Positions 47,373 to 60,468 of a DNA stretch of 64,000 bases are shown piece by piece; positions within the stretch are counted from its first letter, which is position 1; each line of letters opens with the position of its first letter. The stretch is taken from the NCBI GenBank assembly GCA_009823505.1, contig VZQC01006352.1:62001-126000 (forward strand), in the 5' to 3' direction. The notes under the pieces were generated by a model, which did not search any database, had not been told where the DNA came from, and saw only the letters and a list, made by a program, of their open reading frames with translations. This stretch comes from Rhizomys pruinosus. Taxonomy: Eukaryota; Chordata; Mammalia; Rodentia; Spalacidae. The translations under genes were made by a program, and so were the position numbers.

Positions 47373-48112
47373 TTTTCTAATTTTAAAAGGAGTGTCGTTC
47401 TTTAATTTCCCAAAGTCCTTCTTTCTCATAAGCAACTGTTTCTTTGATGTCTTGATTTTTCTTTACTTTTTTCATGTAAAGTTCATTTTTAGGAATTAGT
47501 GGAGCTGGTCAAGTTCCTGTGAGTGCAGTAGTGTACAGTAGCCCAGACAAGATTAGGTGAAGTGTCCTGAATGACTGTCTGGTACTTTAAACATATAGAA
47601 TTCAGCATGGGACTCATCTTAATGTTAGAGCACTGCATCTTAGATTACTCTACAATGGTCAAAACTGGCAAGTGATAGGGTCTTATTTTGGTTAGCTTGA
47701 GTCTGTCAAAGCATCTCATCTTCTTAGATATTTACTGAGAATCTCCTCCTGCATACAAATAATTTCTCAAATGATATTGCATTTTCTCCTCCAATGCCAT
47801 AGATATCGAATATACTTAGAGTAAACAAAATATTCCAAATTCAGTAATGTTTGAATTATATTTCCAAGGACATAGAAAATGCTTCTTGCAGTTTACTTCT
47901 TATATCAAAGCATCTTTGGTCTCTACAAATTACAAAAGAGCATGTCCATGCAACTTCAGATAATTGGAAACATGATACAAATTTTCACATTAAGGCTCTA
48001 GAGGAAATTTTATTTAATTACCAAATAATTTACTATCAACAGTGGTTAGTGATAGCATTATGCAGTGACAAATGGCACAATATTCATTAGAAACGGGAAA
48101 AAATGGAGTGGG
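47373..48112. other. Unique DNA
   Basis: Nothing recognised. Confidence 0.5.
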
Positions 48113-48320
48113 GTGGCTAGGGATTCAGCTGAGTGGTAGTGCGCTTGCTTAGAAGGTGCAAGGTTGTGAGTTCAAGCCTCTTCACTGGAGAAATAATGAA
48201 ATCTTTATTTCAGGGAGCACTTGCAAGAGGGTGATGACTGAGTCCAGACTGGCTGACATGATTCCAGGCCAGCTTTGGCTATATAGTAGTCACACCTTGT
48301 CTCACCTTGTCTCAATTCTT
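48113..48320 (+). mobile_element. B4 SINE (ID-B1 fusion type)
   Basis: tRNA-Ala-like head (agggattcagctgagtggta) followed by a B1-like right part (ccaggccagctttggctata, ccttgtctcaccttgtctca), the composite layout of B4. Confidence 0.6.
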
Positions 48321-48564
48321 CATCTCCCATAAAGAAAAAAGAAAGGGATTCTTCCTCTGGCTTGTTCACTGACCTAGTCATGAGGTTTTTTTTCACACTT
48401 TCCTGCCTTGGTTCTTTTTCTTAACATTCATCTGTTTTTCTCTATAATTTTATTTACTTTAAGGGAAAAAATAAGGAAATATATTTGCTTGAAAAACAGT
48501 GTGAAAATGTAGTTTTGATTTGATTAGACACAACCACTAAAATATTTATCAAACATTTTCATTA

Positions 48565-48783
48565 TTTTATTTACTTTTATTTTATGTGTATGAGTATTTG
48601 GCCTTCATGAATATAAGTATGCTGCATGCATGCAATGCCCACAGAGGCTAGAAGGAGGCATCATATCCCCTGTAACTGGAATTTTGGACAGTTGTCAGTT
48701 GTCTTGTGTGCTTAAAAGCAAATCCTGGTCCTCTGAAAGAGCAGCCAGTGTTCTTAACTGCTGAGCCATCTCTCCAGCCCCTC
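48565..48783 (-). mobile_element. B3 SINE
   Basis: ttttatgtgtatgagtattt tail to tgagccatctctccagcccc head; diverged centre. Confidence 0.92.
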
Positions 48784-51175
48784 AGCATTTATTAATTTCT
48801 TTTTTTAAAATGCTGTGCCTTTCATTTGGAATGTTGTGAGTCATACAATAAACCATTTCAAAATTACAAAATTTTGAGCAAAGACAAAATTGTTGAAATA
48901 ATGAACCTGTTATAAATTTTAGGCTTAGAAAAGCTTTAAAATTTTTGGCCTTCTCCTTGGGTAGTCTCCTGCAATGAAGAATCTGGTGCTCTCTTTCTTA
49001 TTGCCCTTCACACCAGGTCACCATGTAAATCAGCTGGTTAGAGTACCTTGTAGTTGTAGAAGGTTTAAATACTTGGCCTTGTCTGGATCTTGTATAAATG
49101 CTGGATCTCAAGTATGTAGTGAAATATTTTTAAAGGCATATTCTGGTGGTCACAAATGTAGCTAGGAATTTTCGATATGATCAAAGCAAATCATTAATTG
49201 TTTACAGAAGAACGACTAATGTGTAATGACTAATTCACTAATGTGAATTTTTTTTTTTGCTGTGGGTGTGTCATTATATCATTCTTGTCTATGATACAGC
49301 ACCACAAGCTTCAGCAGTCCTTCAATGTGATTCATCCCCCATTTGTTATGAACCTGCTCTATACCCTTGGGAGAATCACTCAACTCATCTATATGAGGCC
49401 ACCAGAAGCATGTAAAAATTATTCTATTACTTCAGGGGAAAAAGATGCCATTCTATTATAGTTTCCATATATAGATAATTGCTAGGAATTCTAGACCTGG
49501 AACATACATGAAAATCATAAAGCAAATTGCAAAGAAGTTCTTTTTAGCTCACTAAAATTGTAACTGCAGAAATCTTGTAAACATTTTTATTTAAAGTTTA
49601 TTACATTTCAACTTGGCCAAAAAATTTCTTAATTTAACATAAAGAAGAAGGCATTCTCAAATAATATCTACTATATACTTGATACTCTTCTAGATATTTC
49701 ATAAAAGCTAGATTTCAAATCCTAAAAAGGTTAATTAATTCTCTGTTTTTCTTAGTACTCAACATTTGAGAAGATGGCCTCTGTGAATGTAATTTCAGGG
49801 TTAACTAATCTAACATAAAAAAAATGCTAGCTGCTGCTCCTTACTGCTGAAGTTTCATAATCCACAACAGAATTTTAGCTTTCTATTTTAAGACTTTAAT
49901 CTCCAGCAAAATTCAAATCCTCTCAGGATTTGGCATGCATCAAATCTGATGCTCCCTGAGAAGTCTCTGTAGTGAACAAAAGTCAGATGTATTCCTCTAA
50001 TATCTAATAAAGGCAATGGAGCTTCTGATCAGAGTGTTTTCATGAAAATGCTTGCTAAATTCAGAAAAAAATATGAAGTATTGATTACCTGAAATGTCAA
50101 GTAATGACAAGAAATGATGAGGAGTATATTATAGATTCATATATACCACAAGCAGGGTGATGAATGCATATAGAAACAGAATCCAAATCATTTGTCAGGT
50201 TTCTAAAGTGCTGTTGGCCTCATAGTATAGAAAACGACTTCTTAGGTCATCATGACCCACTTTACATAGATTTCTTAATTTTTTCCATGTTGTGTTTTCC
50301 TCTTAGTTAAACAAAAATATTAAAGATGGCAGAAGACAAAGGAAAACTCTTAATTAGACAAGGAAACTACCCTATAATAATCCTAAATTTATTTAATGCA
50401 TGATTACCAAATGAAAACATACAATTAAAAATCCTAACAACTGACAAATGCAAAGGCAAATACATTGACTGTAGACCAACTAGAGAGAAAAAAAAATAAG
50501 ATTTGGTAGAGTTGGGTTATATAGTTGTTTGTGGCCATATACTATATGGAGTGACCAGAGAAGGTTCTGGAATGTGTTGATGTGTACTGAGGGACATAAA
50601 TGAAATATTTTGGTACACAAACATAAGTGAAAAGTTTGTCAGAGAGAGAGAACTGTAACTGGAACGATCCTGAAATAAGCGCATGCTTGGTGTGCAGACA
50701 AAATGAAGAGACCAATAAGAATGGAGGAATGTTATGCTTAGAAGAACAAGGTTCATTCAGACAATGGGGTCCTGACTGACAGAACTGTAATGACTTTGTA
50801 CTTTGAAAAGGATGAGAAGCATTCTAAATAAAAACTGGAGTTAACAACACTATTGTACAAAGTCTTTCATTCATTGCCTAGTTATTTGGCTAGATGTCTC
50901 ATTTGGTTTCTACTTAAACACTAATCTATAGTTTTGAAAATTAAGTGAAAAAGTTCCTGGGAAAATTGCCTACAGATTCATGATTTGGTGTTGTTCTGAT
51001 CTGGATTATGACATTTAATTTTTGAAAGTAACTTTGTATTTTAGCCTTTTGAAAATACCATGTGATTATTTTCTATACCCATAAAGGGAGAACATAAAAA
51101 GATCAACAACTAAGAATATATATGATTTTTTTTCTTAATGAATACACTAAAATGAACAAAGTAAAAATACTTCTC
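48784..51175. other. Unique AT-rich DNA
   Basis: About 2.4 kb with no recognised repeat. Frames at 49243-49461 and 50517-50756 carry no domain and look like chance. Confidence 0.5.
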
Positions 51176-51190
51176 AAGGATGCCAGTAAA

Positions 51191-51434
51191 TGGGGCTGGA
51201 GAGATGGCCTAGCGGTTAAGAGCGCCGACCGCTCTTACAGAGGACCCGGGTTTGATCCCCAGCACCCACATGGTGGCTGAGAACCGTCTGAGACTCCAAT
51301 TCCAGGAGAACTCCAGTTCCAGGGGAATCCGACACCCTCTTCTGACCTCCGCGGCATTGCACGACACGGGTGCACAAACTTGCATGCAGACAGTACATTC
51401 ATACACATACAGAAATAAATAAAATTAAAAAAAA
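51191..51434 (+). mobile_element. B3 SINE, young subfamily with 17-bp internal duplication
   Basis: Second copy of the same subfamily: units 51293-51309 and 51310-51326. Perfect 15-bp target duplication aaggatgccagtaaa at 51176-51190 and 51435-51449. Low divergence from the 36835 copy. Confidence 0.97.
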
Positions 51435-51449
51435 AAGGATGCCAGTAAA

Positions 51450-52119
51450 AATGTATCTTTGTTTCAATACATGTTAAAATATACTATAATTTAAAAAAGA
51501 AAAGGATGAGAAGCTTTGGATGCCTTTAATATGAGTCTAGCTTCCTTCGTGTCACTAGTTAGGGAAGGCAAATGGATATGAAAACATAGAGATACAAGGT
51601 AATGATGGCTTAGATTAAGGTGGAGCCATACAGGTGGGACTGTAAATGTTAGCAAGCAAGTATATGGAATCAGAAATGTGTTTCATGGTTGGGAAATGGC
51701 CAACTGAACAATGCCCATACTCACCTCCAGGCAACACCTTTACTTTCTGGAGGCAGAGGTAGAAACACACACTTTCAGGTTTTTGTATAATTGAAGATTA
51801 GAGGAAAGAGTAACTAATTTTGCTTAGCAGGTAAGGGGCACTGGTAATAACTGTTTAAAGAATAGGTGATTGAGCTGGTTCATAAGGCTTGGCAGGAGAT
51901 AAAGGATAGCAAAGAGAGGGTCACACAGAACAAATGGCTTAGTTATAGACACAAGGCATGAACACATGACATTTCCCAGGGCCATGAGAAATGTCTTATG
52001 CTTGGTGCATACACACATTCAAGCTGTCAGTGGTAAGCAGTAATACTGTGTCTTGAGAAAGATTATATGAAAACTTGTATATTTTGAATAGGTTTGTACC
52101 ATTTTTGGCAAAAGAAAGA
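51450..52119. other. Unique DNA
   Basis: Nothing recognised. Confidence 0.5.
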
Positions 52120-52212
52120 CAACCTACCTGCAGACAGTTCACTCATTCACTCAGACAGTTCATTCATTCAAACATACACTCATAAAAATAATAAATAAAT
52201 AAAAATTTTAAA
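52120..52212 (+). mobile_element. B3 SINE tail fragment
   Basis: acctacctgcagacagttca and repeated cattcactcagacagttcat, then the aataaataaataaaa tail; head missing. Confidence 0.6.
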
Positions 52213-53059
52213 AAAGAATAGGTAATCTTGGAAGAACTCAAATACAGAGAAGTAGAATCAACTTTTTTTTCTACAGATATCAAGGCTTCATTGATTGAAT
52301 CATTCACATTATTCTTGACTTGTATAATTCTATTTGGTTAACACTAGTCTTCCATGAAAATATTGTACTGCTTCCTTTCCAAACATGGTAATAATGCGCA
52401 GTCAGTTTTTGATCACTAAACTTTCAGAAGCTGGGCAGAGGACATTGTTCATATTAATTCATCAAGTATTTGAAAGTACCTCATGAGGCAATTACTGTTG
52501 CTATGCCCTACTTTTAAAAATAGGGACACAAAGGCTTTTTGAGTTTCCACAGTTCACCTGAATTCACAAATGGTTAGTAATAGGTGAGGAACACGGGGCT
52601 GAGCTTCCAACTTAACGTTAGTCAGTGCTCATGCCTATTCCTGATGGAGCTTTGGCTTTTTGAAAGGGCAGTGCCAGAGGTAAGGAACAGACCTCTTCTG
52701 AAGACTCCTTGCATTCATCCACTTCTCTTTGCAATAGGCTGACTTAAATTATAATTTAATTATATCTCTGTAATGAAAGAAAATAAGTAATGCTCCAGAT
52801 GCTAGGAATGACTTCATTTAGTATTAAGAATGAATTTACACATGAATTTTCTGAGTTTCACAGTTTTCACTAGTTTCTGGGAATCAATTTTGACTGCACC
52901 AAATCCATACTGGATGTGTTGTCCAAGCCAGGAAAAGTTTTCTTGAATGATACTTTTCAACTCTTTTCTAAACTGACTTTTCAGTAGTTTGTAGAATTTG
53001 GTTACAGTAGGGACATGCAGTACTTGTTGCTAAATACAAGAAAACTTTCCTGCCTTAAT

Positions 53060-53060
<1 letters not shown>
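52213..53060. other. Unique DNA
   Basis: Nothing recognised. Confidence 0.5.

Positions 53061-53111
<51 letters not shown>
53061..53111. repeat. (GA)n microsatellite
   Basis: About 24 GA units; a mirror repeat capable of triplex (H-DNA). Confidence 0.97.
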
Positions 53112-53113
<2 letters not shown>

Positions 53114-54019
53114 CCAAAACTTTTCAGAGGATTTCCAGGTTCTCTAAAGAACGTATAGAAATATAAAACTGAAGTGAGGCGAATATGAGGAGGAGAGGAC
53201 CCTCTCCTCAGAATCCAGTTGACGCCTCTTGCCAGCTGAGAAGCAAGAATTTCAGGACAATTAACATCTGATTATGGCCTTTCTCCCTTTCTAGCTGTAA
53301 ATCTTTGATTTTCTGGGAATCTCACTAAAGACCTCATTTGTGACAAACAGACAGAGAGAAAATTCATTTTGTGACTCTAACGGCTCCTGGTTTTATCTTC
53401 CCACGTTGTAAATCTACTCTACCTCTGGAGCCACACTGTAATCTCATCAAAATGGGATAGAAAAAAGGAACACAGCTTCTCCATAAACTTTTAAGATGAG
53501 AGCCACCAAAAGGGCATGTATGCTCTTGTAAGACAGATAATATAGTCTCTCCTTTGAGAAGCCCATATCCACAGCTGTGTTTGTATTTCTGAATGTTGTT
53601 TTTTCTCTTAACCCTCTTGCTCAAAGTCTGTATTAAAAATATCATTAATATAATTTCCAACTCTGCTTCCTACATGCTGGTCTTGAATTTTTTTCCTGTA
53701 TGAAATGCTCAACTGCTTAAAAATGTATTAAAAATAGAATTTTTACACAATATCAAATAATGTCCAAGAAACTATCATATGTTACAAAAGGGAAAGAGGG
53801 AAATATTAGTGGAGTTGCCTGGCAAAAATGCTTTATTGAAGTGGTCAGATGATCATTTTGAGCATAATCAGTAAAAAAGTTTAAATTCTAAGACCTTTGA
53901 TAAGTTACAAATGGAAGCAATTTTTAGGTAATTATTAGTATTAGTTTATTGTGAATACTTATTCCTTTTTTGCAAATAGAAGCAAGTATAGCTCTATATA
54001 TTCCTATTTATTTTTTATT
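53112..54019. other. Unique DNA
   Basis: Nothing recognised. The 98-codon minus frame at 53364-53660 has no domain. Confidence 0.5.
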
Positions 54020-54240
54020 TTTTCCATTTTATTATTATTATTATTTTTAAACTTTATCCATAGGTCACACATCATTTCTCGATTGAATCTAGAGTCACTT
54101 CCTTTTCCATGCCCCCCATCCCACCCAAGTCCCTGCACTCTGTCATACATGTCTTGCATCTTTTTCTGAGTCTTTATAGAGTTTTTTTTTTCATGTTTCT
54201 TTTGTTGTTGTTCTCACCAACTTGGTATTGCTAATTTTAA
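54020..54240 (-). mobile_element. Old LINE-1 3' end
   Basis: Reverse complement of an L1 3' UTR: ccctgcactctgtcatacat, then tctttttctgagtctttata, and the purine/CAA-type end; A-rich tail reads as ATT repeats at 54028-54045. Confidence 0.75.
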
Positions 54241-54319
54241 TATATATTATAGATAATATTTATATTATATATTTACAACACCACTATCATTTGAATTGGA
54301 GGATTTTATTTTTCTTCCT

Positions 54320-55200
54320 AAAAAGATCTCATGTTTGCCTTAAGAAGTATTAGAAAGTTCCGCTTGGCCCCCAAACAACCTTCAATCCTGCACTTTTTCT
54401 CCACATTGGGGTCTTTCCCTCCCATGGTCCCCCAAAATGAAGTCTAGTAAGCACAAGTCGTCTTGATCCCCCTGCACTCCATGATACAGCCCAGGTAGTC
54501 CAACAATGGCAGTCTACACTCTGATGGGGCTGACATCCCCTTAACTGTTTAGTCCACAAGCTGGCTTTTTCAGTAGTTTCCATCTGGCACTGAAGGTTTG
54601 GAGGATTCTTAGGGAGACATATTAGGAGGTTAAAAATCTGTGTCTCATTTCTTTGAGGAATGCCAAAAGCGGTATCAGCCACAGAGTAGATGCACTTGCC
54701 AGTAAGAATTGGAGATAGGCCAAACAACAGTACTCTATTCTTTTTGTCTTTTTACTAAGATCTCAAGTTCTATGTCTGCAGTACAATTTCTCTGGTCTTA
54801 CTGATTATTTGTATCTGGTTATACTTTCCTTTTGGATGCTTAAGGCCACACAGTTAGCCCAATTAATGAAGTTTTTTTTTTTTTTTCTCAAAGTCAGTTG
54901 AGAATCTGGTCCTCAGGGGTTTCCCAGGGTTTTTTTTTGGGGGGGGGGAGAAGGGTGGGAATCCCTTGCTCCTTTCAGCTTTTCATTCACCAGTTCCATC
55001 CACATGAGGACAAAAGCAGGTCTTGATAGACCAGGCTTCCTCTTCTGAAGCATGAGCAGATTTTCCTCTTTTTAAAACCAAGAATCCTGGTTTGTTCTGA
55101 GTCAAGGTATCTAAAAGATTAGGGGATCTCTCTCGGCTGCTGAGGGTGACAGCATGTTTCTGGACTTCTCTCATTGCTAACCAAAGGTCATCTAAATGTC
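54320..55200 (-). pseudogene. Unassigned open-frame segment, possibly old ERV or retropseudogene
   Basis: Two minus-strand frames in the same neighbourhood: 54727-54350 (125 codons, Cys/Trp-containing, for example SVDCHCWTTWAVSW) and 55174-54983 (63 codons, LSSRERSPNLLDTLTQNKPG). Composition is less AT-rich than the flanks. An A-run (reversed) and a C-run separate them. No family identified. The sequence is bounded on the right by the 30-bp tandem repeat and an L1. Confidence 0.3.
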
Positions 55201-55210
55201 CCTAGTCATA

Positions 55211-55270
55211 GTATTTAAATTAGATTCCTTGAATGCAATTGTATTTAAATTAGATTCATTGAATGCAATT
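55211..55270. repeat. 30-bp tandem duplication
   Basis: Two units starting gtatttaaattagattc, one mismatch, just upstream of the twin-primed L1. Confidence 0.95.
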
Positions 55271-55301
55271 AATGATTTCCAATTAAAAGTTAAAATTCTT
55301 A

Positions 55302-56336
55302 ATCTTTGGTTAGGTTTGTTCCCAGGCATTTTATTGCTTTTTTTAGGCTATTTTGAGTTGGAAGGTCTCCTTATAGTCCTTCTCCAATTGCTTATTTTTG
55401 CTGTAAAAAAAGGCTATTGATTTTTCTAGGTTAATTATTTACCCCCTCCCAACTTTACTGAAACTCTTAATCATTTCTAGGAGTTTTCTGGTGGAAGTTT
55501 TAGCAACCCTTAGGTAAAGTATCATATTATCTGAAAAAAGGGATAGTTTGACTTCCTCTTTTCTGATTAACACTGTTTTAATTTCCTTTTCTTATCTTGT
55601 TGCCCTAGCAAGCTTTTCAAGCACTATGTTGAAGAGGAGTGGCAATAAGGGGAAGCCTTGCAGGTTCCTGCCTTTAAGGGGATTGCTTCTAACTTTTTCT
55701 CCATTTAGGATGATGTTGGCAGTGGGTTTGCTATATATGGCTTTGATTATGTTAGGGAATGTTACCTTCAGTCCAATTCCCTGTAGAACTTTAAACATGA
55801 AGGGATGCTGGATATTGTAAAAGGCTTTTTCTGGATCAATTGAGATAATCATGCAGTTTTTGTCTTTCAGTCCATTTATATTTTATGATATTTTTTGATT
55901 TACATATGTGAAACCATCCCTGCATCTCTGGTATGAATCCAACTTGATCATGATAGATGATCTTTTTGATGTGGGTCTGTATGAAATTTGCAAGTATTTT
56001 GTTGAGAATTTTTGCATCTGTGTTTATTAATGAGATGGGTCTATAGTATTCTCTTTTGGTTGTGTCTTTGCCTGGTTTTGGTATTAGAGTAATGCTGGCT
56101 TCATAGAAGGAATTTGGGAGATTTCCCTCTAATTGTATCCTTCTGAACAGTTTGAGTAGTAATGGATATAAGACCTCTTTAAATGTTTTATAGAATTCTG
56201 TTGTGTAAACCATTTGGACCTGGGATTTTTTTAGTTGGGAGGGCTTTTTTTTTTTACATCTTCAATTTCTTCAAATATTATGGGTCAGTTTAAATTGTCA
56301 ATCTCTTCTTGGTTAAGTTTTGTAGGTTCCCAGGAT
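55302..56336 (-). mobile_element. Inverted 5' part of a second twin-primed LINE-1
   Basis: Reverse-strand ORF2 starting at aatctttggttaggtttgtt. Frames at 56213-55836 and 55852-55592 carry reverse-transcriptase text ([31 protein letters not shown]). The low-coordinate end stops about 25 bases short of the ORF2 point where the direct part begins. Confidence 0.9.
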
Positions 56337-58314
56337 GTTTAAATCCCTGAAGAAAGAGATTGGAAGATGACATCAAAAGGTGTGAAGACCTCTCATACTC
56401 ATGGATTTGAAAAATTAACATAATAAAAATGTCCATTCTACCTAAATTGATATACAGATTCAATGCAATGCCAGTCAAAATCCCCATGAGTTTCTTCAAA
56501 GACTTGGGGGAAAAAATCCTTAAATTCATATGGAAAAGCAAAAGAACCAAATAGCTAAAGCAACCCTGAGCAAAAAGTGCAATACAAGAGGGATTGCTTT
56601 ATCAGACTTCAAGCTATATTACAGGGCTATAGTCATAAAGACAGCCTGGTCCTGGCACAAAAACAGTCCTGCTGACCAATGGAACAAAATTGAAGATCCA
56701 AACTTGAGCTCATACAATTTCAGCCACCTCATATTTGACAAAGGGGCAAAAAAAAGCTTAATGGAAGAAGGATAGCATCTTCAGCAAATGGTGCTGGCAA
56801 AACTGGATCACCATTTGTTGAAGAACAAAATTAAACCCCTACCTCTCACCCTGTACAAAAATCAACTCCAAGTAGATCAAAGATTTCAATGTAAAACCAG
56901 AAACCCTGAAGGTGATAGAAGAAAAAGTTGGTAATAACCTACAAGACATAGGTGTAGGAAAAGACTTTCTAAATCAGACAGCAGCTGCACAGGAAATAAG
57001 GTCAACAGTCAACAAATGGGACCTCATAAAACTCAAAAAGAAAAGAAATAAGGAAGTGAAGAGAAAACACACAGCGTGGGAGGAAATCTTCACCAGTGAT
57101 TCATCTGACAGAGCATTAACATCAAGAATATATAGACTACTCAAAAAACAAAGAAGAAAGAAGACAAATGACCTACTCAAAAGATGGAGTAAAGAGCTAA
57201 ACAGAGACTTCATCAGTGAGGAATGAAAGATGTCTGAGAAACATCTTAAAATAATTAAGGAAATGCACATTAAAACCACTCTCAGATATCATCTCACTCT
57301 GAGAAGACTGGATAAGATCAAGAAAACAAAAGACAATGCTGGAGAGGTCGTGGGGAATGGGGATCACTCATCCACTGCTGGTGGGAATGTAAACTCGTAC
57401 AACCACTATGGAAAAGCAGTGTGGAGAACCATTAAAAGACTCAAAATGAGCCTTCCACCTGACCCAGCCATACCACTCCTGGGTATATACACACAAGACT
57501 CATCCTACTGCAAAGATACATGCAGATCTATGTTTATTGCAGCTCTCTTCACAATAGGGAAGAGCTGGAACCAACCCAAATGTCCCTCAACTGCCAAGTG
57601 GATAACAAAATATGGTACATCTACACAATGGAGTTCTATGTAAAGGTAAAGAAAGATGACATCATGAACTTTCCAGGTAAATGGATGGAACTTGAAGCCA
57701 CTATGCTAAGTGAAGTAACAAAGTCCCAGAAAAACAAACAATGAATGGTTTCCCTCATTTGTGGATGCTAACACCAAATCCCCAGTTAAAAGTCAAGCTG
57801 AACAACATTATTGTTATATTTTTTAATCTGAAATAACTGTGCTGTTATAATGTGAATCTCTTAACGGGCTCTAGAATTGACTTACTACTTATTTTCCGAC
57901 TCTGTAATTACTGTATATGGGTAGAAGGTACTTATTTATATTTTAGAGTAATATAAAATTAAAGAGGAAAAATGTGAATGCCTAAACAGATTTTGGAATT
58001 AACATACAGTTTATTCTCAGATGTCATAATTTTGATACATATGTGATTGTTATATAGGCATATGTTGGAGCAATACAAACAGGATGGAACAACAACTGCA
58101 TAAGATGGATCAAAGAACTGACTAATGTGGTTAAATTCTGCCCAAAACAACAAGCCTCTGCAGTGAAAAACTTTGGAAATATTGAGAGAAAGATGAAAGA
58201 TATGTATGGCAGAAGGCATGAACTGGGGTGGGGAGCAGGGAGAGGGGAATGTGTCTAAATTGGACTGAAAGATAATGTATGAAATATACAAATCATCAAT
58301 AAGCATATTTAAAA
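56337..58314 (+). mobile_element. Direct 3' part of the second twin-primed LINE-1
   Basis: Begins tttaaatccctgaagaaaga and proceeds through ORF2 (frames 56912-57226 and 57230-57643, then 57520-57744 with the C-terminal WNQPKCPS and SQKNKQ). The 3' UTR carries the same double half-unit as 23072-23300. Possible eroded duplication: taaaattcttaatct (55291-55305) against taaaatcctaatct (58315-58328). Broken by frameshifts but the best-preserved ORF2 C-terminus in the window. Confidence 0.92.
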
Positions 58315-59659
58315 TAAAATCCTAATCTACTGACAAAAAGTTCTGAAAACAAATCTTCCAAATAAGCTTCTCTGAACATATAAAAGAAAAACATAAGAAA
58401 ATTATTTAGATAACTTTGAAGTGTATGTTGAAAAATATTTTTAAATTACTCAGATATCCTAGTCCTGACTAGGATATGTTAACATTGGTTAAATGTTTAA
58501 CATGGCTTAATTTTTAGTTTATGAAAATGTAGAAAAAGTTCAAAATGTTTTTCAAAATTTTATTTAATTTCAATATTAGTTTATCATTTACAATACTACA
58601 TCCAAGACAAGATGCATCCTAGATAAACAGGGAAGCCAACAATACACCAATGTCTTAATGTTTCCTGGTGTCTTTCTTTAATATAGCCCAAGCTGCAATG
58701 ACATCACTTTTTAAGCTCATTTTACTCTCTTACATTATTCTTGCACTAGTTAGCTGCTTCCTTTTGCAGCTTCAGCAATCCTGCTCATGGATCAAAGTCT
58801 TCAGTCTTCTGTAAGGGGAAAGTTTTTACCTGGCTCAATGCCTTATGTTGTTCAGACATCAATAGCAGTTCGTTGTGTCACTCCTTATTGCTCTGAGGTT
58901 AAAACTGCTTTGTGGGGGTGGCTGGCAAGGGTCTCTTGTAATTGTTCTCTTCTCCGTTGTTATGGAGATGGAGCTCATACTGTTTCTTCCCTGCTTGCTT
59001 TATCATGCTTCATATCTAACAGCACAGTAAACAACCGATTAGGTGACCTACTTAAGTCTGCCAGCATGAATTCACAGACTTCAATTTTCTAAGGCTTATG
59101 ATTACTTGAATCCCCTCCTGTGGTTTATCTTTTTATTCCCATTACCATTAAATTTTCAGTGTAATATTTTTAGTGTATTTGTTTGGTATCAATACTTTGT
59201 TCTGTGTCTTCCATTAATGAAGAAGTGCTAAGTTGAGTATTTTGATGCCTAGACAGTGAATTTTAGATTTATCACTATTGATACAATCCCCAAAGCTATA
59301 GGAATTCAATGACACAAAGTAATGCAGCATGCCAAAACAGTGCACTGGTGTTCTCAGCAACAGTGAACATGGCGTCTCACAAATCTGTGGAGTTGAAGAA
59401 ACAAGGGAAGGAGGAAATAAATTCATCAAAACTTGTCATACTTTGTTTCCTGTGAAGCTGATAAACTGTAGGTGGTTGAAGAAAAACACAGTGAAGAGCA
59501 AAGAAACCAGGTACTCTGTGGAGTGGACATAGCATACTGCAAAGTTGTGTGGCACCTGGGAATTGGGCTCAGTTTCGGCCTCCATAGAGGATACTAAAGG
59601 TACACTGGCTGGAATCCTATTATAGGACATGCCTGAGAAGCAGTTTCTGGATTTGGTGA
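58315..59659. other. Mostly unique DNA
   Basis: Contains a perfect 11-bp inverted repeat at 58454-58477 (atatcctagtc, 2-base loop). A plus frame at 58787-59092 (101 codons) is open but shows no recognisable domain or splice context. Confidence 0.4.
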
Positions 59660-59850
59660 ACTGAGGTAAGAAGATTTACTCTAAATGTGGGCAGCACCAT
59701 TCCATGAGTTGGAATCCTGGACTGAATAAAAAAGAGTGAGTTGAACACCCAAGCCCATTCATTTCTCTGCTTCTTGACTGCACATGTAACGTGAACAGTT
59801 TCTAGAAAGGCCCTGCTGCCAGGTCTTCCCTGCCAGATTGGAATACATTT
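59660..59850 (+). repeat. URR1-like rodent repeat fragment
   Basis: gtgggcagcaccattccatg, ggaatcctggactgaataaa and ttcttgactgcacatgtaac are landmarks of the same element as 10570-10935. Another 3'-end piece lies at 60890-60990. Confidence 0.55.
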
Positions 59851-60463
59851 AAGCTGTTGCTGAGGTAGCCAAAAGCCCCATAAGATGATCTGATCAAGAG
59901 AATCACAATCTTTGGCATCTACACTCTGGAATAAGACCCAGCTTTCCAGTGTTTCTAGCCAATCACCTGATCATAAGACCAACCTGAGGAAAGGGAGTTC
60001 ACATCATATCATGCTAAAGAGATTGGCAGAATGCCTAGTGCATTAAGGAGATGGTGACCGTTCCTACCTGGCATCCTGACTCCTAGGACAATTCTTGCTG
60101 GTCAAATTACCTGCAGACCTGTGGCTCTCTCTAAGTTTTGCCTGGTTTTTCGAATTCTTCAGAAAAGTATAATTTCGTTTTCTTCTATATATCTTTTCTA
60201 ACCACACTTTCTGTAATGCTTTGGGCTACCCCAATGTTGTGGGTTTCTCTGCCTTTTTTCTTACAGCTCCATTCTCTTCCCATCATGCAGTTGCTCTTCC
60301 AGCATGTGTCTCTCCTCTTGCAGGCTCGAAACTAGCATGGAATCATGGCTTTTTTCTTTACCGCTCCATTCTCCGAAGACCACTGCTGATTCACAGCTTG
60401 ACTAATTTGAGAATGTTTTTTCTTTAAATGTAAGAAAATTGTCCTAAAGCTTCCATTGAGTCC
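59851..60463. other. Unassigned DNA
   Basis: Nothing recognised. Confidence 0.45.
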
Positions 60464-60468
60464 ATTCT

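Noticed and set aside
58787..59092. 101-codon plus frame
   Set aside because: No recognised domain, no flanking splice sites, not tied to a repeat; kept only as an unassigned note.
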